This document shows, piece after piece, positions 1-10,627 of a stretch of DNA of 64,000 bases. Where the stretch lies: NCBI GenBank assembly GCA_021325655.1, contig JAJPGT010000099.1:62001-126000 (forward strand). The letters run 5' to 3'. How positions within the stretch are numbered: the stretch's first letter is position 1; every line of letters begins with the position of its first letter. The DNA is from Pseudomonadota bacterium. GTDB taxonomy: Bacteria; Chloroflexota; UBA6077; JAJPGT01. Position numbers and translations under genes: made by a program. The notes beneath the pieces were generated by a model. That model was not told the DNA's origin. It did no database searches and worked only from the letters and a program-made list of their open reading frames with translations.

Positions 1-800
1 CGGGAGCGCAGGGTGGCGAAGTGCCACACCGCCGCGCCCCACTGCTGGACGGTGGAGTAGCGTACCCGGCTGCCCGGGCCACAGAACAGCTCCGCCACCG
101 CGCTCACCACCGGCTGGCCGAGTCGGGCCGGGGAGGTGAACTCCTCCACCAGCACCACCTCCGCCTGCTCCTCGGCGACCAGCAGCGTCCGCGGGAACAG
201 CCCCAGGTCCGGGGTGGCGATCGCCAGGACCGTCTGGAGTGGCAGCGCCACGCTGCGGCCACGTGGGACGTAGACGAACGCTCCGCCACTCCAGAACGCG
301 CCGTTGAGCGCGCTGAACTTCCCCTCGCCCGGGGGAACCACCGCGCCCAGTCGGTCGCGCACCAGCTCCGGGTACTCCCGCACCGCGGTATCCAGGTCGG
401 TCAGCAGCACGCCCTGGCGTGCCGCCTCGTCCGACAGCCCGCGGAAGAGCATCGCCGCGTCGCGCTGCACCAGCACTCCAGCCAGGTCGCGCGCCGCCCT
501 GGCCGCGGCGCGGAGGTCACGCGGGAGCGCCTCGGGCGACTCCACCAGACCGTTCGTGGCTGGCGCGGCCGGGGTGACGACCCGCAGATCCAGCCCGGCC
601 AGGCTCGTGCGCTTCCAGGCCTCGTCGCGCTGCGTCGGCATTGGCAGGCGGGTGTAGCTCTCCCAGGCTTCGAGGCGGAAGTCCCGCAGCCACTGCGGCT
701 CGTTCTTCTGTCGCACGAGGTCGAGCACTGCCTCGCGCGTGAGGCCCGCCTCGGCGACAGCCGCGCCGTCGCCGGCGGGCGCACGGGTGTGTGTAGTCAC
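1..800 (-). CDS. sufD: Fe-S cluster assembly protein SufD (3' truncated by window edge)
   Basis: Minus-strand reading from GTG at 800 gives VTTHTRAPAGDGAAVAEAGLTREAVLDLVRQKNEPQWLRDFRLEAWESYTRLPMP..., SufB/SufD family, directly downstream of sufB. Confidence 0.85.
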   Translation of the reverse strand, partial: MTTHTRAPAGDGAAVAEAGLTREAVLDLVRQKNEPQWLRDFRLEAWESYTRLPMPTQRDEAWKRTSLAGLDLRVVTPAAPATNGLVESPEALPRDLRAAARAARDLAGVLVQRDAAMLFRGLSDEAARQGVLLTDLDTAVREYPELVRDRLGAVVPPGEGKFSALNGAFWSGGAFVYVPRGRSVALPLQTVLAIATPDLGLFPRTLLVAEEQAEVVLVEEFTSPARLGQPVVSAVAELFCGPGSRVRYSTVQQWGAAVWHFATLRS

Positions 801-923
801 GCGCTTCTCCCAAAGACGGGGTGGCAGGCCCGGCCAGCCACCCCTGTCGTTGCAGTCTTCTGGTCGGGATTGCTCGGGATGAGCGCGCCGCGGCGCTCCC
901 CTCCCGAGCCCCATGCGCCCGGT

Positions 924-2316
<1,393 letters not shown>

Positions 2317-2327
<11 letters not shown>

Positions 2328-3123
2328 CGGTGGACACTCCCTTCACCAGCTCTCGCTCGGATTCGCTCGTTCGGTCTTCCTCCAGGAACGGGGTGTAGCC
2401 CTCGGCCTCCAGCCGATGCACTAGCTCCGCGCCGCCGCTCTGCACCACCCGGCCATTCACCAGCACGTGAACCACGTCGGGCTTGATGTAGTTCAGAATG
2501 CGCTGGTAGTGGGTGATGATGAGCACCGCCATGTTCGGATTGAGCATCGCGTTGACAGCCTCGGCCACCACCCGCAGCGCGTCGATGTCCAGCCCCGAGT
2601 CCGTCTCATCCATGATCGCCAGCTCTGGCTGGAGCAGCGCCATCTGAAGCATCTCGGCACGCTTTTTCTCCCCGCCCGAGAAGCCTTCGTTGGTGTAGCG
2701 CCCGGCGAACGAGGGGTCCATGCGCAGCAGCTCCATCTTGCTCCGGAGCTGCTTGCGGAACTCCATGGCGGACATCACCTCGCCGCGCGCGGCCTTTATT
2801 GCGGTGCGGAGGAAGTTGCCCAGCGTCACCCCTGGGATCGCCACCGGGTATTGGAACGCCAGGAACATTCCGAGCTTGGCCCGCTTGTCCGGGCTCAGGC
2901 GGGTGACGTCCTGCCCCTTGAACAGGATGCGCCCCTGCGTCACCACGTAGCGGGGATGGCCCAGTAGCGTGTTGGCCAGCGTGCTCTTGCCAGAGCCGTT
3001 CGGCCCCATCAGGGCGTGCACCTCGCCTCGGTTGACGGCCAGGCTCACCCCGCGCAGGATCGGCTTGCCATCGACGGACACGTGCAGGTCTTCGATCTGC
3101 AGCAGTGGCGTGGTCTCAGTCAT
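2317..3123 (-). CDS. sufC: Fe-S cluster assembly ATPase SufC
   Basis: 268 aa ABC ATPase, Walker [10 protein letters not shown], signature [25 protein letters not shown]. Confidence 0.97.
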
Positions 3124-3130
3124 CTCAGAG

Positions 3131-3604
3131 TTAGCAGCTCACCTTCTTCAGAGTTGCGGTCGGCAGCACCGGGAGCATGGTCCGCGAGCCTTCGCGCCCG
3201 TCCAGCAGGTCCTGCAGCGTGGTGGCGTCGAGCACCGCGTCGATGCTCTCCTTCACCCGCTGCCAGACCGCGCGGGACAGGCAGTCCGGCTCGCGCTGGC
3301 AGGAGCCCGTGGCGTAATCCTCCGCGGTGCACTCCACCGGGGCGATGGGGCCCTCCAGGGCACGTACCACTTCGCCAACGGTGATCTGGCTGGGAGCCCG
3401 AGTCAGGGTGTAGCCGCCATGCAGGCCGCGCACGCCGCCCACCAGGCCGGCCTTGCGCAGCTCCGCCACGAGCTGCTCCAGGTACGCGGCAGGCAGCCCC
3501 TCGACCCGCGCGATCTCGCTGAGCGCCAACGGACCACTGCCATACGCTTTGGCCAGCTCGGTCATGGCGCGGAGCCCGTAATGGGCACGGCTCGAGACCT
3601 TCAC
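3131..3604 (-). CDS. Rrf2 family transcriptional regulator (SufR/IscR-like)
   Basis: 157 aa, MKVSSRAHYGLRAMTELAKAY... winged helix typical of Rrf2, C-terminal Cys (VECTAEDYATGSCQREPDC), first gene of suf operon. Confidence 0.92.
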   Translation of the reverse strand: MKVSSRAHYGLRAMTELAKAYGSGPLALSEIARVEGLPAAYLEQLVAELRKAGLVGGVRGLHGGYTLTRAPSQITVGEVVRALEGPIAPVECTAEDYATGSCQREPDCLSRAVWQRVKESIDAVLDATTLQDLLDGREGSRTMLPVLPTATLKKVSC

Positions 3605-3640
3605 ACGCCCCTCCCCGAAAATCCTACCGTTTCACTCGGA

Positions 3641-3669
3641 ATTGTACACGGCCTCTGCCGGAGCGTCAA
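3641..3669 (-). promoter_or_regulatory. sigma70-type promoter of the suf operon
   Basis: Minus strand TTGACG (3669-3664), N17, TACAAT (3646-3641), about 37 nt before the Rrf2 ATG. Confidence 0.7.
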
Positions 3670-3771
3670 ACCCCTAGGGGCTCGGCCGCGATCTCAGCGG
3701 CAGCGGCACATGGCTTGCAGCTGGGCAGGTCCGCGGCGCCAGGCGCCGACGTTCGCTCGGGAGCTATCTGC

Positions 3772-4233
3772 ATGGACGCGATACAGTTCTTGAAGCAGGA
3801 GCACGAGGAGTTCAAGGCGAAGTTCCGCCAGCTCGAGCAGGCCAGCTCGCCCCAGGAGCAGCTGCGGCTCTGGAACACGATGAAGCCAGACCTCAAGCTG
3901 CACGAGCAGATGGAGACACGCTACCTATACGGCCCGATCGAGCAGGATGCCCGCGCCCGGGGCACGGTCCTAAGCCACTACGAGCAGGACCACCAGCAGG
4001 ACGTCAAGCAGGCAGACATGATGGTCCAGCAGATCGACAGCACCAATCCCTCAGATCCACAGTGGCTGTCGCTGGTCCTGCAGCTCCGCGATACGCTGCT
4101 CCAGCACATGCAGGAGGAGGAGACGCAGATCTGGCCAGAGATTCGCCAGGTCTGGGACCAGGGTCGGATCGACCAGGCCGGCCAGCAGATGCAGCAGATG
4201 CACCAGCAGCAGGCGGGCAGCCGCACGCCGTAA
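3772..4233 (+). CDS. Hemerythrin-like (HHE) domain protein
   Basis: MDAIQFLKQEHEEFKAKFRQLEQA...LHEQMETRYLYGPIE...HYEQDHQQ...LLQHMQEEETQIWP; HHE His/Glu pattern. Confidence 0.8.
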   Translation: MDAIQFLKQEHEEFKAKFRQLEQASSPQEQLRLWNTMKPDLKLHEQMETRYLYGPIEQDARARGTVLSHYEQDHQQDVKQADMMVQQIDSTNPSDPQWLSLVLQLRDTLLQHMQEEETQIWPEIRQVWDQGRIDQAGQQMQQMHQQQAGSRTP

Positions 4234-4262
4234 GCGCGTCGGGCGCTGCCACATCCCGTCCA

Positions 4263-4294
4263 GGCCCCTCTGCTCATCCCCGAGCAGAGGGGCC
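4263..4294 (+). terminator. Intrinsic-terminator-like hairpin
   Basis: Perfect 13-bp inverted repeat GGCCCCTCTGCTC-ATCCCC-GAGCAGAGGGGCC after the HHE gene. Confidence 0.55.
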
Positions 4295-4453
4295 AATCAC
4301 ATGTCACCCCCCATCGAGGTGTGAGCGCAGTCCAATGGATTAGTCCTGTTTTCAGGCGCGAGCGTCCCTCGCGGTCCACGCTCGAAGCCACCTTGGCGCG
4401 CTATACTCGGTCCCGCTCGCCCATTATGGGGGGCGACCAGGAGGAGCGCAGCG

Positions 4454-5560
4454 GTGGCGAAGCAGGATGTGACGCTGCACCGGATCATCGAGCGGCCCAT
4501 CCCGCTGGCCTACAACCCGGTGCAGCGCTTTTACCGCGGCGGGAAGCTGGTGCAGCGCTTCCGCGGGCTCCCCGAGCCCCGGGAGACGGATCGACCGGAG
4601 GACTGGGTGGGCTCCTGCACTCTGGCCTCGAACCGCGACGCCGAGGGGCGCGAGCAGGGTCTGAGCGAGGTGGCGCTGCCCGGGGTTGGACGGACCACAC
4701 TGCAGCAGCTCGTGGAGAGCTACCCGGAGGAGATGCTCGGAGCGGCGTTCCTGGCTCGCTGGGGTGCCACCACCGGACTGCTGGTGAAGCTGCTGAGCGC
4801 GGACCAGCGCCTGCCGGTCCACGCGCACCCGAGCCGTTCCTTCGCCGAGCAGCACCTGGGTTCCAGGTTTGGCAAGACCGAGGCGTGGATCGTCCTGGAG
4901 GCCGAGGGTAAGGGGGGCGAGCCGCCCTACGTGGGGCTCGGATTCTGCCAGCACGTGACGCCGCGCTGGTTCCGCGAGACAGTGCTGCGCCAGGACACGG
5001 AGATGCTCGTCGACGCCATCCACCGCTTCGAGGTGAAGCCGGGCGACGTATTCCTGGTGAGCGCGGGCCTGCCGCACTTCATCGGCCCGGGAGTGCTGGT
5101 CGCCGAGACCCAGGAGCCGACGGACTTCGGGGTGCTGGCGGAGTGGCAGCCGTTCCTGGCGCGGGAGGAGGATGCCCGCATGGGGTTGGACTGGGATACC
5201 GCCCTGGCGATGTTCGACTACACCCCGCGCGACTGGACGATCACCGCCGGCAAGACCCGCCAGCAGCCACGGCTGCTGCGCGAGCGCGGCGACACCCGCG
5301 AGTGGCGGCTGCTGGGGCCGGCGGCGGCGCCCTATTTCGGCGCGACCCGACTGGACGTGGCGGACGAGCTGGCGGTGGAGGATGGCCGCTTTTACGTAGG
5401 GATCGTAACCGCAGGCGAGGGGAGCATCGAGGGGGACTTTGGCCAGGAGCCAGTGAAGGCGGGCGACACCTTCGCCTGCGCCGCCGCGCTCGGGCACCGC
5501 TTCCGGGCCGGGCAGGCGCCGCTGCGGGTGATTCGCTGCCTGGGGCCGAGTCTGGAGTAG
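4454..5560 (+). CDS. manA: Class I mannose-6-phosphate isomerase-like
   Basis: 368 aa; LLVKLLSADQRLPVHAHPSRSFAEQHLGSRFGKTEAWIVLEAEG, FLVSAGLPHFIGPGVLVAETQEPTDF. Confidence 0.8.
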   Translation: MAKQDVTLHRIIERPIPLAYNPVQRFYRGGKLVQRFRGLPEPRETDRPEDWVGSCTLASNRDAEGREQGLSEVALPGVGRTTLQQLVESYPEEMLGAAFLARWGATTGLLVKLLSADQRLPVHAHPSRSFAEQHLGSRFGKTEAWIVLEAEGKGGEPPYVGLGFCQHVTPRWFRETVLRQDTEMLVDAIHRFEVKPGDVFLVSAGLPHFIGPGVLVAETQEPTDFGVLAEWQPFLAREEDARMGLDWDTALAMFDYTPRDWTITAGKTRQQPRLLRERGDTREWRLLGPAAAPYFGATRLDVADELAVEDGRFYVGIVTAGEGSIEGDFGQEPVKAGDTFACAAALGHRFRAGQAPLRVIRCLGPSLE

Positions 5561-5571
5561 GAGAGCGGACA

Positions 5572-7095
5572 ATGGCGACAGCCTGCCTGCTGGGGATCGA
5601 CGTCGGGACCACTGGCGCCAAGACAGCCCTGTTCGACCTGGAGGGTACTCCCCTCGCCTCAGTAACGGTCGAGTGGCCGCTGTATCACCCGCGCCCCGGC
5701 TGGGCCGAGCAGCGGCCCGAGGACTGGTGGCAGGGCACCTGCGAGTCGATCCGCCGGGCGCTTCAGCAGGCGGCGCTCCCCGCGGAGGCGGTGCACGGCA
5801 TTGGCCTGTCCGGCCAGATGCACGGGGCGGTGCTGCTGGACGCGCGCGGCGAGGTGCTCCGCCCGGCGATCATCTGGAGCGACCAGCGCACCGCTGCTCA
5901 GTGCGACTGGCTGAACCGGCACGTCGGGGCGGAGCGGCTGGCGCGCATCGCCCGCAACCCGGCGCTGACTGGCTTCACCGCGCCGAAGCTGCTCTGGACG
6001 CGCGACAACGAGCCGGAGCTCTGGCAGCGCATTTATACCGTGCTGCTCCCCAAGGACTACGTTCGCTACCGCCTGACCGGCGAGCTGGCGGCGGAAGTAT
6101 CCGACGCCGCCGGGACGCTGTTCCTCGACGTCGCCGCCCGCCGCTGGTCGGACGAACTGCTCGACGCGATGGGCATCCCGCGCAGTTGGATGCCGCCGCT
6201 GTACGAATCCGTGGACCTCGCCGGCCGGGTCACGTCGGAGGCCGCCAGCGCGACCGGCCTTGCCGCCGGCACCCCGGTCGCCGCGGGCGGGGCGGACAAC
6301 ACCTGCGGCGCGGTCGGCACCGGCATCGTCCGCGAGGGGATGGCGCTCAGCAGCCTCGGGACGAGCGGGATCATCTTCGCCCAGACCGACCGGGTTCAGA
6401 CGGATCCGGGCCAGCGCGTCCACACCTTCGCCCACTCTGTGCCCGGGCGCTGGTATCTGATGGCGGTCACCCAGGCCGCCGGCCTGTCGCTCCGCTGGCT
6501 GCGCGACCGACTTGGCTTCACCAGCGTCGACGGCCGCGATCCCTACGAGCTGATGCTGGCGCTGGCGGCGGACGTTCCGCCCGGCGCCGAAGGGCTGCTC
6601 TGGCTCCCCTATCTGCAGGGCGAACGGACCCCGCACCTGGACCCGTTTGCCCGGGGGGCGCTGCTCGGTCTCACCGCCCGCCACGACCGCCCCCATCTGA
6701 TCCGCGCCGTCCTGGAAGGGGTGGTGTACAGCCTGCGCGACGGGCTGGAGATCATCCGCGGGCTGGGGATCGACGTCCGCCAGGCGCGCGCCACCGGCGG
6801 CGGGGCCCGCTCGCGGCTCTGGCGGCAGATGCAGGCAGACGTGCTGCAGGTGGAGATCGTCAGCGTCAACGCCCAGGAAGGGCCGGCCTTCGGCGCCGCG
6901 CTGCTGGCCGGGGTGGCGACCGGAGCCTACCCCTCGGTCGAGGCTGCCTGCGACGCGACGATCCGCGAGGTCGAGCGGCTGGCGCCCAATCCCGAGCTGG
7001 CGCCGGTGTACGACCGCTACTATCAGGCGTACCGAGCCGCCTATCCGGCGCTACGCGAGCTGTCGCACACGCTGGCCCAGCTCGCCGCGCAGTAG
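5572..7095 (+). CDS. xylB: Xylulokinase (FGGY family)
   Basis: MATACLLGIDVGTTGAKTALFDLEGT..., GIGLSGQMHGAVLLD, ATGGGARSRLWRQMQADVL; ATG at 5572, not the ORF-track start 5143. Confidence 0.9.
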   Translation: MATACLLGIDVGTTGAKTALFDLEGTPLASVTVEWPLYHPRPGWAEQRPEDWWQGTCESIRRALQQAALPAEAVHGIGLSGQMHGAVLLDARGEVLRPAIIWSDQRTAAQCDWLNRHVGAERLARIARNPALTGFTAPKLLWTRDNEPELWQRIYTVLLPKDYVRYRLTGELAAEVSDAAGTLFLDVAARRWSDELLDAMGIPRSWMPPLYESVDLAGRVTSEAASATGLAAGTPVAAGGADNTCGAVGTGIVREGMALSSLGTSGIIFAQTDRVQTDPGQRVHTFAHSVPGRWYLMAVTQAAGLSLRWLRDRLGFTSVDGRDPYELMLALAADVPPGAEGLLWLPYLQGERTPHLDPFARGALLGLTARHDRPHLIRAVLEGVVYSLRDGLEIIRGLGIDVRQARATGGGARSRLWRQMQADVLQVEIVSVNAQEGPAFGAALLAGVATGAYPSVEAACDATIREVERLAPNPELAPVYDRYYQAYRAAYPALRELSHTLAQLAAQ

Positions 7096-7133
7096 TGCAC
7101 CGTCGGGCGACTGAAGATTCGGCCAGCGCGGCC

Positions 7134-7167
7134 GAACAGGTAATCGAGGCCCTCGTGATACCTGTTC
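7134..7167. terminator. Hairpin downstream of xylB
   Basis: GAACAGGTA (7134-7142) ... TACCTGTTC (7159-7167) with inner CGAG/CTCG. Confidence 0.4.
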
Positions 7168-7204
7168 AGTCCACGTCTCAGGACGCGCTCACGCCGTGGT
7201 CGCC

Positions 7205-8591
7205 ATGCGCTGCCTGAGCTGCCAGCACGACCGGCTGGAGCCGACCGCTGCCACCTGCCCCGGCTGTAGCGCGGACCTGCACCACGCCTTGCACGAGGCG
7301 CTTCCACCGGGAGCGCTGCTACGCGACGGCAGCTACCAGATCGAGTGCGCGATCGGGCGCGGGGGCTTCGGCCTCACCTACCGCGCCCGGCACCTGGCGC
7401 TGGATGCTCGGGTGGCGATCAAAGAGTACTACCCGGCCGACGAGGCCCGGCGGCAGCCGGAGAGTGGCACGATGTGGGTGCCCGAAGCACGCGCCGAGAC
7501 CTTCCAGCGCGGACTGGAGCGCTTCTCCCGCGAAGGGCAGATCCTCGCCCGGCTGACGCATCCCCATATCGTCCGGGTGACGGACCTGTTCCGCGAGCGC
7601 GGCACCGCATATCTGGTGATGGACTACCTGTCCGGGCGGACGCTCCGCCAGGAGCTGGAATCCACCCGCTCAGGCGCGCTCCCAGCCGAGCGGGTGGAGC
7701 GGCTGATCGGCGCGCTGGTCGACGCCTTGGCCGAGCTCCACGCCCGGCAGATCTACCACCTGGACATCAGCCCGGAGAACATTCTGCTGCTGGGCCAGGA
7801 CCGGCCGGTGCTGATCGACTTCGGCGCCGCCTGCCCCGGCGCCGGGATGACGCTCGGAGCGCGGTGGCTCCGTACCGACACCCTGTCCAGCGAGCTGCCT
7901 GCCGCGCGGGCGGGTGTCCGCCTGCGCGGCGCAGGGGAACCGCTCCGGGATCCTGATCGCCAACCGGGCTCAGGCGACCGTGGAGGAGACGCGCTGCGTG
8001 CAGAACAGCCTGGACGGGATCGCCTTCCGCGGGAGCGCTGGCGGCACCGCCCGGCGGAACCACTGTGCCAGCAATCAGCAGTACGGCATCATCGTCACGG
8101 ACCAGGCTCATCCGACGCTGGAGCACAACCGCTGCGAGGGGAACCAGCGCAGCGGCATCGCCTACTTCGGCGAGGCTGGCGGCGAGGCGGCGAGCAACAC
8201 CTGCCACGAGAACGAGCGCTCCGGCATCTCCCTCTCCGAGCATGCCAGCCCGGTCCTGGAGGATAACGACTGCCGCGCCAATGCGCTCAGCGGCAGCGCC
8301 TACTTCGGCAGCTCAGCCGGCAGCGCCCGCCAGAACCTGTACACACTGAACCAGGTCTTCGGGATCTTCGTCGGGGAGCGAGCCGGCCCGACGCTGGACG
8401 AGAACGCCTGTTGCGAGAACGCGCAGGACGGCCTCCGTTTCGACGACGAGGCCAGCGGGGCGGCGCGCCACAACGATTGCGCGGGTAACCAGCACTACGG
8501 CATCTCCGTCGGGGTCCTGGCCTCGCCCCAGCTCGATCAGAACCGCTGCGTCGGCAATCGCCTGTGCGACATGAAGGACGCCCAGCGGTAG
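7205..8591 (+). pseudogene. Disrupted zinc-ribbon / Ser-Thr kinase / right-handed beta-helix gene (frame change and missing kinase C-lobe)
   Basis: Kinase N-lobe and catalytic loop (GRGGFGLTYRARH, AIKEYYP, IYHLDISPENILL, VLIDFGAA) in frame 2 to about 7840, then homology ends; beta-helix repeats continue in frame 3 to 8591. Confidence 0.6.
7914..8591 (+). CDS. Right-handed parallel beta-helix repeat protein fragment
   Basis: Nine 23-aa repeats, e.g. GIIVTDQAHPTLEHNRCEGNQRS / GIAYFGEAGGEAASNTCHENERS; likely C-terminal part of the locus above. Confidence 0.6.
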   Translation: MSACAAQGNRSGILIANRAQATVEETRCVQNSLDGIAFRGSAGGTARRNHCASNQQYGIIVTDQAHPTLEHNRCEGNQRSGIAYFGEAGGEAASNTCHENERSGISLSEHASPVLEDNDCRANALSGSAYFGSSAGSARQNLYTLNQVFGIFVGERAGPTLDENACCENAQDGLRFDDEASGAARHNDCAGNQHYGISVGVLASPQLDQNRCVGNRLCDMKDAQR

Positions 8592-8597
8592 CGGCGC

Positions 8598-9035
8598 TTA
8601 CCCCAGCGCCTCGGCCGGGATCCGCTCGATCCCGAGCTGGCGTTGCAGTGCCAGGGTGTCGAACTCCACCCACACCTCGGCGATCCGGCCGTCCTGAACG
8701 CGGAACAGGCTGATTCCGCTCCAGGTGACCCGCTGGTCGGTCGCTGGAACGCCCAGATACTCCCCGCGGTGGGTGCCGGTGAAGGTGAAGCGGACCGCCA
8801 CCAGGTCCGCCTCGGCGATGACCGTGTCCAGGCAGCTCTCCAGGTCGGGGAAGGCCATACGGAAGTTGCTCAGCGTATAGCGGAAGCCAGCCGCGCCGTA
8901 GACCGGGCCAGGGGTGAACGGCTGGTGGAGCACGAAGTCGTCCGCCAGCAGCTCGTCGGCGGCGGTCGGGTTGCGCATGCTCAGGATGTCGTCGAAGAAG
9001 CGCCGGGCAAGGGCCTTGTTCTCAGCGAGGGTCAC
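8598..9035 (-). CDS. SnoaL-like / ester cyclase family protein (NTF2-like fold)
   Basis: 145 aa; NKALARRFFDDILSMRNPTAADELLADDFVLHQP...RFTFTGTHRGEYLGVPATDQRVTWSGISLFRVQDGRIAEVWVEFD. Confidence 0.85.
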   Translation of the reverse strand: MTLAENKALARRFFDDILSMRNPTAADELLADDFVLHQPFTPGPVYGAAGFRYTLSNFRMAFPDLESCLDTVIAEADLVAVRFTFTGTHRGEYLGVPATDQRVTWSGISLFRVQDGRIAEVWVEFDTLALQRQLGIERIPAEALG

Positions 9036-9089
9036 GGCAGTTCTCCATTGAACGTAGTCTCTCCTCGGCCGCTCGCGCGGCGCTCCGGG

Positions 9090-10382
9090 TCACGCGGTCA
9101 GCTCATCCAACACCCGCTCGGTGGCGTCCACCAGGGCATCAACCGTCCCCTCGTCCATCGGCGTGGAGATGCAGCCCATTCCGCGCGGGGCCAGCCAGAA
9201 GCCTTCAAGCAGCAGCCCCAGCATCAGCGCCCGCAGGTATGCCGCGTCGCCCCGCTGGACGGCGCGAGAATCGTGGATCGGCGCGCGGGTGGCGTGGATA
9301 TTGAACAGGGAGCCGATGCCGGTGACGCTAGCGGGCACGCCCCGCCGCTCGAACAGGTCGCCCAGCCCCATGCGGACGCGCTCCCCGAGCGCGTTGAGGC
9401 GCTGATAGACATCCGGGGTCAGCAGCTCCAGCGTCGCGATGCCGGCGGCGGTGCCGACCGGGTTGCCGTTGAAGGTGCCGCCGTGGGCGATGTAGCCCGA
9501 GCCGCGCCGCTGGTCCATCGCCGCCATCACCTCCTCACGGCCGCCCACCGCCGCGACCGGGAAGCCGCCGCCGATGATCTTGCCAAAGGTGGTCAGGTCT
9601 GGCTGGATCCCGTAGTACTCCTGCGCCCCGCCCGGGGCGATGCGGAAGCTGATGATCTCGTCGAAGATCAGCACCATGCCCCAGGCACGGGTCAGGTCGC
9701 GCAGCCGCTGCAGGAAGGCGCGGTCAGCCGGGATCACCCCGCCCGCCCCCTGGACGGGCTCGATGATCACAGCCGCCACCCGGTCCCGGTGCTGGGCCAG
9801 CAGCCGCTCCGTGCCGTCGGCGTCGTTGAACGGGAGGTCCAGCACCAGCGCCTTCACCTCGTCGGGAATGCCGACCCCCGCCGGGGAGGCCGCGTAGTCA
9901 TGGGTGCCGTGGTAGCCGCCCTCGAACTTGGCGACCAGCGGCCGGCCGGTCACGGCGCGCGCGCAGCGGAGTGCGAACATCGTCGCCTCCGTGCCTGAGT
10001 TGGTGAAACGAAGACGCTCCACCGCCGGCACCCGCGCTTTGATCAGCTCCGCCAGCCGCAGCTCGTTCTCGGTCGGCGCCGCGAACGCCGAGCCGCGCTC
10101 GGCGGCCCAGCGCACCGCCTCCACGACCACCGGATGGGCGTGGCCGAGGATGAGCGAGGTGTAGTTGTTCAGGAAATCGATGCGGGGCGTGCCGTCGAGA
10201 TCCCAGACCGTGGCGCCCTGGCCACGCTCGACGCAGGGGGGATAGGGATCGAAGAAGACGGTAGTGCGGGTAGTGCCGCCGGTGAGCGCCTGGACGGCGC
10301 GCTCGTGATACGCGCGGGACTTCGGCGTCGCCGCGAGGTAGCGGGCGACCAGACGATCGGCAAGGGTAGCGGTCACAGCCAT
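9090..10382 (-). CDS. Class III aminotransferase (glutamate-1-semialdehyde 2,1-aminomutase-like)
   Basis: VWDLDGTPRIDFLNNYTSLILGHAHP, FTNSGTEATMFALRCARAVTGRP, LIFDEIISFR, TTFGKIIGGGFPVAAVGG; ATG at 10382. Confidence 0.88.
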   Translation of the reverse strand: MAVTATLADRLVARYLAATPKSRAYHERAVQALTGGTTRTTVFFDPYPPCVERGQGATVWDLDGTPRIDFLNNYTSLILGHAHPVVVEAVRWAAERGSAFAAPTENELRLAELIKARVPAVERLRFTNSGTEATMFALRCARAVTGRPLVAKFEGGYHGTHDYAASPAGVGIPDEVKALVLDLPFNDADGTERLLAQHRDRVAAVIIEPVQGAGGVIPADRAFLQRLRDLTRAWGMVLIFDEIISFRIAPGGAQEYYGIQPDLTTFGKIIGGGFPVAAVGGREEVMAAMDQRRGSGYIAHGGTFNGNPVGTAAGIATLELLTPDVYQRLNALGERVRMGLGDLFERRGVPASVTGIGSLFNIHATRAPIHDSRAVQRGDAAYLRALMLGLLLEGFWLAPRGMGCISTPMDEGTVDALVDATERVLDELTA

Positions 10383-10538
10383 GCGTGTGCTCCCCGGGCA
10401 GAGCCCACCGGCCATTCTACTCCGCCGCTGTGAGTTCGGCTCAGCGGCACCGATGCCGGCGTGAAACGCGCCGCTAAGCCGGGCGCCGAGAGCCACCCGC
10501 CTGCCCGCGGCGCGGCCATTCCCGCACCAGGGATTAGG

Positions 10539-10567
10539 TTGACGGCCCCCCCTGTTGCTCGTACCAT
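10539..10567 (+). promoter_or_regulatory. sigma70-type promoter
   Basis: TTGACG (10539-10544), N17, TACCAT (10562-10567), about 60 nt before the NYN gene. Confidence 0.5.
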
Positions 10568-10627
10568 TGCGATGGCCTAACCGCAACCGGTCTACGCCGC
10601 AGGCAGTACACGTGGAGATGGTTTCTA

